The translations under genes were made by a program, and so were the position numbers. Below the pieces are notes generated by a model. The model was not told the DNA's origin and did no database searches. It worked only from the letters and a program-made list of their open reading frames with translations. From NCBI GenBank assembly GCA_002329675.1, contig DCUA01000045.1:1-5212 (forward strand): 5,212 nt of DNA. The letters are read 5' to 3'. This DNA is from Firmicutes bacterium UBA1426. GTDB taxonomy: Bacteria; Bacillota; Clostridia; Peptostreptococcales; Anaerovoracaceae. The stretch's first letter is position 1. Each line of letters starts with the position of its first letter. This document shows, one piece after another, positions 1-5,212 of the stretch.

Positions 1-201
1 CACTTATTGTTCCTGTTTACACCACTCTGCATTCTGTTTTTGTTTAGATGGTTCATGACAACTATTCGAAGCGTTGCCGGTAGATTCTGGAGCGTAAAGA
101 GAATGACTGATGCCTCGGCTCATACCTCGGTTAACATCTCGGCTTTAAATAAGATCCTTTTTGGAAGCAATTTTTGTCCACTACGTCATGTTTTGACGTA
201 A
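1..201 (+). CDS. Unrecognised ORF, possibly the 3' end of a gene starting left of the window
   Basis: The reading frame is open from base 1 to a TAA at 199-201 (66 codons), with a possible internal TTG start at 7. I do not recognise the product. The first ~18 residues are strongly hydrophobic (FLFTPLCILFLF), like a membrane segment, and the rest is polar and basic. Codons 38-49 form a 4-residue periodic stretch (ASAH-TSVN-ISAL) produced by a 12-bp tandem repeat. A 7-bp inverted repeat covers the stop codon and could be a terminator, which mildly supports a real gene end here. Against it, the composition is AT-rich, no family is recognisable and the frame may be open by chance. It may equally be decayed DNA next to the BREX island. 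Confidence 0.2.
   Translation, partial: HLLFLFTPLCILFLFRWFMTTIRSVAGRFWSVKRMTDASAHTSVNISALNKILFGSNFCPLRHVLT
113..148 (+). repeat. Three degenerate 12-bp tandem repeats
   Basis: Three consecutive 12-mers are seen: CCTCGGCTCATA (113-124), CCTCGGTTAACA (125-136) and TCTCGGCTTTAA (137-148). All share CTCGG at the same phase, and the second halves diverge. The unit is a multiple of three, so the overlapping reading frame is kept. The function is unknown. It could be a decayed minisatellite or a cluster of protein-binding sites. Confidence 0.55.
182..200. terminator. Inverted repeat TACGTCA/TGACGTA, weak terminator or operator candidate
   Basis: Perfect 7-bp arms, TACGTCA (182-188) and TGACGTA (194-200), are separated by the 5-nt loop TGTTT. 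The hairpin overlaps the TAA that ends the 1-201 frame and is followed by a broken T-rich stretch (about 209-215) rather than a clean U-tract. The stem is short with only two G-C pairs, so it would be a weak intrinsic terminator. As a palindrome it could also be a protein-binding site. Confidence 0.35.
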
Positions 202-271
202 TTGATACTTATTTTCCCCGCATGCGAGAACTGTGTCCCCTTATTTACAGAAACATTTTAAACATAGAAAT

Positions 272-343
272 ATGTTAGCGGTAATATTGATACTAGGCCT
301 ATTGCTGTATGGCTGCGCTATGTTATTCGAGAAAAGAAAATGA
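272..343 (+). CDS. Possible 23-residue single-pass membrane peptide
   Basis: ATG at 272 and TGA at 341-343 give 23 residues. They begin MLAVILILGLLLYG, continue with a Cys and a short hydrophobic stretch, and end in the charged tail FEKRK. This is the layout of a tiny single-span membrane peptide with a positively charged C-terminus. Its stop overlaps the ATG of the next ORF in an ATGA arrangement (340-343), which would allow translational coupling. The frame is open upstream to 206 without another ATG, and no promoter or ribosome-binding site is convincing. KdpF-like peptides and small toxins share this general look, but I see no specific match and no kdp genes nearby. AT-rich DNA readily yields hydrophobic frames, so chance is a serious alternative. 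Confidence 0.2.
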   Translation: MLAVILILGLLLYGCAMLFEKRK

Positions 344-570
344 GTTATACTTCCAAAATTACAGACCACTGGGTAAGTTTACAAAAACGATTATTAGCAA
401 GTCCCGAATACAGAAAGACTAGGGATTACAAATACGACAAAATTCACACCCCCCATAAGACATTCAGCAATAAGCTCTTGCCAATAAAAATGTCAGCATT
501 ACAAATTAAGAGAATGACAAATATTACCTGTCAGTTATTCCGACGCTACGATTCAAGTTTTACTCGATAA
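340..570 (+). CDS. Unrecognised 76-residue basic ORF
   Basis: ATG at 340 to TAA at 568-570 encodes 76 residues, rich in Lys, Arg, Ser and Thr, with no hydrophobic segment and no motif I recognise. The start overlaps the stop of the 23-codon hydrophobic ORF (ATGA), and a purine-rich stretch (GAGAAAAGAAA, 330-340) precedes it. It ends just before the promoter of the BREX regulator. The lack of low-complexity or domain signal and its AT-rich setting make it about as likely to be a random open frame as a gene. The peptide KRMTN (511-525) resembles KRMTD in the left-edge frame, probably by coincidence. Confidence 0.15.
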   Translation: MSYTSKITDHWVSLQKRLLASPEYRKTRDYKYDKIHTPHKTFSNKLLPIKMSALQIKRMTNITCQLFRRYDSSFTR

Positions 571-575
571 TAATA

Positions 576-606
576 TTGATCCTTAAGCATTAAGTGTTTA
601 TATTTG
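576..606 (+). promoter_or_regulatory. Bacteroidota-type promoter for the BREX operon
   Basis: A TATATTTG at 599-606 matches the Bacteroidota -7 consensus TAnnTTTG at every defined position. A TTG at 576-578 lies 20 nt upstream, the expected position for the -33 element. Transcription would start around 611-615, leaving only about 11-15 nt of leader before the ATG at 626. No second promoter of this quality was seen in the short gaps between the following genes, so this is the best candidate to drive the regulator and brxA-brxB-brxC together. Confidence 0.65.
582..594. promoter_or_regulatory. Inverted repeat CTTAA-GCA-TTAAG, candidate operator
   Basis: Perfect 5-bp arms CTTAA (582-586) and TTAAG (590-594) flank a 3-nt centre, lying wholly between the -33 and -7 elements. 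A dimeric XRE protein bound here would block RNA polymerase, and an XRE gene starts 32 nt downstream. Arms this short and AT-rich can arise by chance, so the position counts for more than the repeat itself. Confidence 0.4.
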
Positions 607-619
607 TGGTTACACTAAA
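590..619. promoter_or_regulatory. Inverted repeat spanning the -7 box, second candidate operator
   Basis: The arms TTAAGTGT (590-597) and ACACTAAA (612-619) pair at 7 of 8 positions, with an unbroken AGTGT/ACACT core (593-597 and 612-616). They flank the -7 element and the predicted transcription start. The dyad shares TTAAG with the neighbouring repeat at 582-594, so the two could be overlapping or alternative sites for one regulator. Binding by the downstream XRE protein is inferred. Confidence 0.35.
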
Positions 620-625
620 AAATTT

Positions 626-841
626 ATGGACAAGAACTTTTTTCTTAAGGAAGTCCTGGATGAAAAGGGCATTAAGCAGCGTTTCATAGCCAGGAAGATG
701 GATGTGTCAGTAAGTACTGTCAGCTTGTGGGTATTAGGGAAGACGCACCCGACAATACCTAACTTGAAGAAGCTTGCAGCAGTGCTGGAAGTAGACGTGG
801 ATCTCTTAGTCAATGGTAAAAAGGAGTGGCATGAGGAATAA
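626..841 (+). CDS. XRE-family helix-turn-helix regulator of the BREX operon
   Basis: This 71-residue protein is a single Cro/C1-type (HTH_3) DNA-binding domain. Residues 3-14 form the first helix, about 17-38 hold the helix-turn-helix (KQRFIARKMDVSVSTVSLWV), and 42-62 match the closing helices of the fold (PTIPNLKKLAAVLEVDVDLL). There is no sensor, peptidase or WYL domain, and the last ~8 residues are a charged tail. The ATG at 626 lies about 11-15 nt after the predicted transcription start, in an A-rich leader without a Shine-Dalgarno sequence. Its 3' end overlaps brxA by 11 nt if brxA starts at 831. The inferred role is an autoregulatory repressor binding the dyads in its own promoter and so controlling the defence genes. 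It could alternatively be a remnant C-protein-like activator. The HTH call is firm; the regulatory target is inference. Confidence 0.85.
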   Translation: MDKNFFLKEVLDEKGIKQRFIARKMDVSVSTVSLWVLGKTHPTIPNLKKLAAVLEVDVDLLVNGKKEWHEE

Positions 842-1409
842 GAAGTACCGATTTTCTTTTACTGCAGCCTCCCTTCAGGTCCCAACCATGATAGCCATGG
901 CCCGTAAAATGATGCGAGAAGACATTACCACGGAGCAGCTCTCACCTGATGATATGGGTAAGGAGCGTTATAAAACCAGCCAGAGGGAATTCAGGGAGAT
1001 CAAAGCCCGGCTGGAGTGCTTGTCTAGGGATGAGATCCGTTTATTATCGGAAGGACCCTTTGAAGAACAAAAACTTATTTCTTTTGTTTCCTTTGCCCGG
1101 TTATACCGTTATTTTTACGAATTCATGATAGAAGTAGTTGCCGAAAAGATCCTGGTCTTCGACTACACACTTACAGAGATGGATTACAATGTCTTTTTCA
1201 ATCGAAAAGCCGTTGACCATACGGAAGTCGAAAGGCTTACCACCGCGACACAGAACAAGGTAAAGCAGGTCGTATTTAAAGTACTGGAGCAAGCCGGTAT
1301 CATCAATAATATACAGGAACGCGTGATACAGGCGCCCCAATTAAGCCCGTCATTTGTTGCCTTGCTCTCGGCTACCAATCCCCAGGATGTTAAGTTGCTA
1401 CTAAATTAA
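831..1409 (+). CDS. brxA: BREX protein BrxA (DUF1819 family)
   Basis: A core BREX protein of 192 residues, close to the usual ~200. The family is a small, mostly helical fold, reported to resemble NusB and to bind DNA; its exact step in defence is unsettled. Family-like signals are the N-terminal YRFSFTAASL (6-15), where BrxA proteins carry a similar Y-x-x-SF segment, the REFREIKARLECL helix (52-64), the LLSEGPFEEQKL turn (71-82), the aromatic helix LYRYFYEFMIEVV (91-103) and a C-terminal LTTATQNKVKQ-VLEQAGII stretch (136-158). I chose the ATG at 831 because AAGGAG (821-826) precedes it and the product then begins MRNKKYRFSF as in relatives. An upstream in-frame ATG at 813 would add six residues. 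The gene overlaps the regulator by 11 nt, which suggests translational coupling, and is 6 nt from brxB. Confidence 0.88.
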   Translation: MRNKKYRFSFTAASLQVPTMIAMARKMMREDITTEQLSPDDMGKERYKTSQREFREIKARLECLSRDEIRLLSEGPFEEQKLISFVSFARLYRYFYEFMIEVVAEKILVFDYTLTEMDYNVFFNRKAVDHTEVERLTTATQNKVKQVVFKVLEQAGIINNIQERVIQAPQLSPSFVALLSATNPQDVKLLLN

Positions 1410-1415
1410 ACCGCC

Positions 1416-2003
1416 ATGAGCCTACAAAAATCCGTATACGCAGATTTTCAACTGATTCATAAAATAGTATCAAGTTCCCGGTTCATCAATATGGAAGGAC
1501 TTTCCGGCGAGATCCCGTTTTGGATCGCTCCCTATGATATCAAGGCAGATGCCCAGGTCGACACAGAGGTTGTCAATCTGGTCAAGAAGTTAAGCAACCA
1601 GGGAATCAAAGCCGTATGCGTAGATCTTTTCGATCTTACCTGTGATATTATTGAAAAGCATATTGGTATTCAGGAGATGATCAGCCTGGAAAAGAGCCTT
1701 GAAAAGGCTTACTTCAAAGATGCGTTGCAATCTACCATCAACATACACGAACGTTTCATTCCGGCAATAGCTGCACTGGTAAAAGAGAAGCAACCTGCCA
1801 TGCTCTTTTTAAAGGGTGTGGGCAAGGTATATCCCTTTATCCGTTCACATACCGTGCTGAACAACTTGCAGAGCAGCATTAAGCACATACCCACCTTGAT
1901 GTTCTACCCGGGTGAATATTCCGGCAGGGCATTAAAGCTTTTCGATCTGCTGGAAGACGACAACTATTACCGAGCAAATAATATTTTTTCCCAAAAAAGA
2001 TAA
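1416..2003 (+). CDS. brxB: BREX protein BrxB (DUF1788 family)
   Basis: This 195-residue protein matches the usual BrxB size (about 200). Family features are the N-terminal PFWIAPYD (34-41), a Rossmann-like strand GIKAVCVDLFDL (63-74), the segment LFLKGVGKVYPFIRSH (130-145), then PTLMFYPGEYSG (159-170) and DDNYYRANNI (181-190). The PGEY and NYYRA motifs are the most diagnostic. Where relatives usually read LFG after PGEY, this one has LFD (175-177), a small deviation. The biochemical role is unclear; the protein is a core component and is thought to act with BrxC and PglZ. No signal peptide or membrane span is seen, so it should be cytoplasmic. It sits 6 nt after brxA and 3 nt before brxC, with A-rich leaders and no Shine-Dalgarno, as is common in Bacteroidota. 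Confidence 0.9.
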   Translation: MSLQKSVYADFQLIHKIVSSSRFINMEGLSGEIPFWIAPYDIKADAQVDTEVVNLVKKLSNQGIKAVCVDLFDLTCDIIEKHIGIQEMISLEKSLEKAYFKDALQSTINIHERFIPAIAALVKEKQPAMLFLKGVGKVYPFIRSHTVLNNLQSSIKHIPTLMFYPGEYSGRALKLFDLLEDDNYYRANNIFSQKR

Positions 2004-2006
2004 ATC

Positions 2007-5000
2007 ATGATAGCACCTGGCACATTTTTTCTTAAGGATGTCAACAGAAAAATTGACACGGTCATTAAAGCCGACGATCAGGCCAATATCTTCCAGGAAG
2101 TGGACGAATATGTGATAACGAGGGAGATCTCAAATAAACTGGCAGATTTTTTCGAAATGTACAACGATCCGGGAGAGACCAACGGTGTATGGATCTCGGG
2201 GTTTTTCGGTTCCGGTAAATCCCATTTGCTAAAAATCCTAAGCTATGTTCTGGAAAATAAGCAGTACAATGGGATTCGTCTGGGAGAGCTGTTTGCCGAG
2301 AAGATCAAGGACGATGTGAAGCTCAAAGGAGACCTTCTAGGCAGCCTGCGAAAGATCCACTCTGAGAGCATTTTGTTCAATATAGACCAGCAGGCCCAGA
2401 TCACCTCCAAGAGCGATGAGAGCGCCATACTAAAAGTGTTTTACAAGGTATTCTATGACCACCAAGGCTTTTACGGGTTCCAGCCTCATGTAGCTGCTTT
2501 TGAAGAGAGCCTGTTCCGTGACGGGCGTTATGAGGCCTTCAAACAAGAGTTCCAGGCCATCTACACTCAGCCATGGACAGAGGCCCGCAAAGACTACGTT
2601 AAGCCGCAGATCAACCAGGCTATTGCACAGGCTTGCGCCAGGGTATATATAGACAACCCCGAAAATTACAAAGATTATCTGTTCAAGTGGCAATCGCAAT
2701 ACAAGCAGTCTATAGAGGATCTGTGTGAGAAGATCAGCCATTACATCGAATCTAAAGGTGCCGGCTTCCGATTGAATTTCTTTGTAGATGAAGTAGGACA
2801 GTTTATTGCCGAAAAGACCAAGCTCATGCTTAACCTGCAGACCTTGACCGAGACGCTGCATACCAAGTGTAAAAGCAATAGTTGGATCTTTGTGACGTCA
2901 CAGGAAGATCTTGAAAGTTTGATAGGTGATGAATCCAGGGTACAGAGCGATGACTTTTCCAAGATCCAGGGACGGTTCAAAGTCCGTATGCCATTGACTT
3001 CATCAAGTGTTGATGAGGTGATTGAAAAGCGATTGTTGCAGAAGAACGATGCCGGCAACGTGGCCTTAACCAGCGTGTATGGCAGGGAAAAGGAAAACAT
3101 CAGAACACTTTTCTCATTTTCAAACAACGGGATTCAGTTCAGAGGCTATCAGGACAAGGAGGATTTTGTAAAGAAATATCCGTTTTTGCCTTATCAATTC
3201 GATCTGTTCCAGCAATGTATCAAGTCACTTTCCAGACACAATGTGTTCCAGGGACAGCACCATTCAGTAGGTGAGCGATCCATGTTGGGGGTATTCCAAC
3301 ATATATTGAAAAATTTGGATCTGAACGATCCCGATATTCTGGTGAGTTACGACCAAATGTTCGAAGGCGTCGCCGGGACCTTGCGCTCTGAAGCTCAAAA
3401 TGCCATCCTGGTGGCCAATAACAACCTTCGTAATACCCATCCCATGGCCATACGGGTGCTGAAAGTATTGTTCCTGATTAAATACTTTGACAGTTTTAAA
3501 GCCACTGCCAGGAACATAGGGGTCCTGTTAATCAACCATCTGAAAGTGGATCAGACAGCCCATAAAGCGGCAGTCCAGGAAGCGTTGAACCTGTTGGAGC
3601 AGCAATCCTATATCCAGGTCAAGGGAGACGAATACGAATACCTTACAGACGATGAAAAAGACGTTGAGGTTGAGATCAAAAATCAAATCATAGACAACCA
3701 GCTGATCACACAATTTATCAGTGAGTTGGCTTATGAGGGAACTATCCGTGACAACAAGATCCGGAGTGAATCCAACCGTCAGGAGTTTGACTTTACACGA
3801 AAAGTGGACGGTATGCTTTTCGGTAAGGAAAAAGAGCTCAAGATTGACATCATTACTCCCAACAACGACAGTTACGAACATGAAGCTTTTTACAATGGTA
3901 GCACGATGGCCGATGGCACGCTGATGCTGGTGAAGCTTCCCCCCGAAAAGCGATTTATATACGAGGTACGACTATACCTGCAAACAGAAAAGTACATGAA
4001 GCTGGCACAGAGTACAGCGGTGAAAGAAGCGATCACACGAATCCTGTTCGAAAAAGGAAGACAGAACGGGTTGCGTAAAAAGAAGCTAATGGCCACGATC
4101 AACGATCTGCTGGCACACGCTACCATCTATATGAATGGCGTAGTCAACCGTACATCCTCCAGCAACGACGGTCGTACCCGAATACTGGAGACGGCACAGG
4201 ACCTGATACAACTCGCATACCCGAAGCTCCGGCTGTTGGGCAGTGTCACGCTCGACGAGGCACAATTAAGAGTCATCATGGCCAAGGGAGAACTTTCCCT
4301 GTTCAATAATGATCAAAATTCGCTTTCCGCACCAGAACAGGAGATGCTCAACCTGCTGGGAAGGCGCAAGACGCAGCATGACAGGACCACGCTGAGCGAC
4401 CTTAGAGACCATTTTTCCAGGAAGCCCTACGGCTGGTCAACCATGGCTGTGTGGTGCATAACGGCACTGCTGTTCAAGAAAGGAAAAATTGAAGCCAAAA
4501 ATGCCGAGAATGACCTTGATGATAAGGGAATGATGGACGTGTTCGATAACAACCGTACATGGCTAAGCACCTTAGTGTCTCCTCAACTTGAAATTCCTTT
4601 TACCGAGGTCAAGCATTTAAAGGAGGTGTACCTGGAAGCCTTTAACGAAACCAACCCATATACAGAAGCAAAAGAGGTTGCCATGCTTTTCAGGGAAAAA
4701 GCGCTCACACAACACAAGGGTATCGTTCAGCTGTTGGTCGAAGGTGAGCTGTATCCGTTTTTGAAAGCACTGGCGCCTTTAGCTGATCTTCTACACAAGC
4801 TGGCAATGATGAATTACGTAGAACTGTATAAAAACTTCCGTAATTATGAAGACGAACTGCTGGATTTAAAAGAAACAGTCTACGATCCAATCATACAGTT
4901 TTGGCACAGTGAGCAGAAAAATATATTCGACCAGATTTTTCGTTTTCACAACGACAACCAGGCCAATTTCGATCATATAGAAGCACCGGAAAGGGAAACA

Positions 5001-5212
5001 CTATCTCAGCTCCTCAAGGAAAGTACACCCTACAAAGGAGATCGGATAAGAGAGGGAAAACAGGCAATGGACTGCCTGGCAGAAAAGATCCGTGATAAGA
5101 TAACCCGGGAAAGACAACTATTGATTGAAAAGGCGCAGGAGAAAATCAACCAGCTTAAGATCAGTTATGAGTACCTGGATGCATCCAAGGATATTCAGGA
5201 CATAGCTGTCCG
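2007..5212 (+). CDS. brxC: BREX P-loop ATPase BrxC, 3' end beyond window
   Basis: This is the large ATPase of BREX, needed in studied systems for defence and generally for BREX methylation. The frame runs without a stop from ATG 2007 to the edge: 1068 codons, of roughly 1200 in relatives. Walker A is GFFGSGKS (65-72), preceded by GVWIS and followed by HLLKIL. Walker B is NFFVDE (257-262, D261/E262), then VGQFIA. A strand WIFVTSQE (293-300) fits a sensor-1 position, and IQGRFKVRMPL (320-330) resembles the next conserved AAA+-like segment. Further family-like motifs are PFLPYQFDLFQ (392-402) and GERSMLG (422-428). The rest is helical and charged, with a probable coiled coil near 1018-1051. All nucleotide-binding residues are present, so it looks active. 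It starts 3 nt after the brxB stop. pglX is expected downstream. Confidence 0.93.
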   Translation, partial: MIAPGTFFLKDVNRKIDTVIKADDQANIFQEVDEYVITREISNKLADFFEMYNDPGETNGVWISGFFGSGKSHLLKILSYVLENKQYNGIRLGELFAEKIKDDVKLKGDLLGSLRKIHSESILFNIDQQAQITSKSDESAILKVFYKVFYDHQGFYGFQPHVAAFEESLFRDGRYEAFKQEFQAIYTQPWTEARKDYVKPQINQAIAQACARVYIDNPENYKDYLFKWQSQYKQSIEDLCEKISHYIESKGAGFRLNFFVDEVGQFIAEKTKLMLNLQTLTETLHTKCKSNSWIFVTSQEDLESLIGDESRVQSDDFSKIQGRFKVRMPLTSSSVDEVIEKRLLQKNDAGNVALTSVYGREKENIRTLFSFSNNGIQFRGYQDKEDFVKKYPFLPYQFDLFQQCIKSLSRHNVFQGQHHSVGERSMLGVFQHILKNLDLNDPDILVSYDQMFEGVAGTLRSEAQNAILVANNNLRNTHPMAIRVLKVLFLIKYFDSFKATARNIGVLLINHLKVDQTAHKAAVQEALNLLEQQSYIQVKGDEYEYLTDDEKDVEVEIKNQIIDNQLITQFISELAYEGTIRDNKIRSESNRQEFDFTRKVDGMLFGKEKELKIDIITPNNDSYEHEAFYNGSTMADGTLMLVKLPPEKRFIYEVRLYLQTEKYMKLAQSTAVKEAITRILFEKGRQNGLRKKKLMATINDLLAHATIYMNGVVNRTSSSNDGRTRILETAQDLIQLAYPKLRLLGSVTLDEAQLRVIMAKGELSLFNNDQNSLSAPEQEMLNLLGRRKTQHDRTTLSDLRDHFSRKPYGWSTMAVWCITALLFKKGKIEAKNAENDLDDKGMMDVFDNNRTWLSTLVSPQLEIPFTEVKHLKEVYLEAFNETNPYTEAKEVAMLFREKALTQHKGIVQLLVEGELYPFLKALAPLADLLHKLAMMNYVELYKNFRNYEDELLDLKETVYDPIIQFWHSEQKNIFDQIFRFHNDNQANFDHIEAPERETLSQLLKESTPYKGDRIREGKQAMDCLAEKIRDKITRERQLLIEKAQEKINQLKISYEYLDASKDIQDIAV

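Larger units (their letters stand above)
202..575. other. AT-rich intergenic stretch without a recognised gene
   Basis: Between the left-edge frame and the BREX promoter I find no recognisable protein family, tRNA-like cloverleaf or transposase on either strand. The stretch is visibly AT-richer than the brx genes. It holds two unconvincing small ORFs (272-343 and 340-570, listed separately). The words ATTGATAC (201-208, 286-293) and TAATATTGAT (282-291, 571-580) recur, which is unremarkable in AT-rich DNA. It may be a junction between the host backbone or an older insertion and the defence operon. Confidence 0.5.

Noticed and set aside
272..343. Lipoprotein signal reading of the mini-ORF (Cys after LLYG)
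   Set aside because: There are no N-terminal positive charges, Tyr is unusual in a lipobox, and almost nothing follows the Cys to form a mature protein.
97..518. AAGAGAATGAC at 97-107 and 508-518, encoding KRMT in both upstream frames
   Set aside because: An 11-bp match in AT-rich DNA is close to chance expectation and the flanks do not align.
610..813. Minus-strand 67-codon frame opposite the XRE gene
   Set aside because: It lies antisense to a clear helix-turn-helix gene and its product has no recognisable domain.
813..830. Upstream in-frame ATG for brxA at 813
   Set aside because: It would add MVKRSG and deepen the overlap with the regulator; the ATG at 831 follows AAGGAG and gives the family-like N-terminus. 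The upstream start cannot be fully excluded.
2430..3127. Two long minus-strand frames (143 and 128 codons) within brxC
   Set aside because: The plus strand carries the Walker B, sensor-like and other BrxC motifs in one unbroken frame here; the antisense frames overlap each other and lack domain signal.
3528..4126. Further frames inside brxC on both strands (3528-3881 -, 3721-3924 +, 3890-4126 -)
   Set aside because: They are shadows of the continuous brxC frame, with no plausible promoter or protein family.
1..5212. CRISPR arrays, tRNA genes, insertion-sequence ends
   Set aside because: No regularly spaced direct repeats, cloverleaf-like segments, transposase motifs or terminal inverted repeats were seen.

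Overview
The window holds the 5' half of a BREX (bacteriophage exclusion) phage-defence operon, most like type 1. It is read rightwards and is cut by the right edge. The order is a small XRE-type helix-turn-helix regulator (626-841), brxA (831-1409), brxB (1416-2003) and brxC (2007 to the edge, 1068 codons visible). The genes overlap or sit 3-6 nt apart, so they look like one transcription unit. The remaining core genes of such a locus (pglX methyltransferase, pglZ phosphatase-like, brxL Lon-like or a variant) would be expected beyond the right edge and are not visible here.

The host is most likely a member of the Bacteroidota. The best promoter is a Bacteroidota-style TTG-N20-TATATTTG in front of the regulator gene. 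The leaders before the brxB, brxC and regulator starts are A-rich without clear Shine-Dalgarno sequences, and base composition is moderate in the brx genes but visibly AT-richer upstream. I cannot name a genus.

Region by region: 1-201 holds an unrecognised reading frame open to the left edge, with an internal three-copy 12-bp repeat and a 7-bp-stem hairpin over its stop codon. 202-575 is AT-rich with no recognised gene. It contains a 23-codon hydrophobic mini-ORF (272-343) whose stop overlaps (ATGA) the start of an unrecognised 76-codon ORF (340-570). 576-625 is a compact promoter carrying two nested inverted repeats, suited to autoregulation by the XRE protein. 626-5212 is the BREX operon.

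How it works together (family knowledge): BREX marks host DNA by PglX-dependent adenine methylation and blocks replication of unmethylated phage DNA without necessarily cutting it. BrxA (small DNA-binding protein), BrxB (small protein of unclear biochemical role) and BrxC (large P-loop ATPase) are core parts of that machine. The less usual point here is the regulator: a 71-residue single-domain XRE protein that overlaps brxA, rather than the larger WYL-domain BrxR found in several studied BREX loci.
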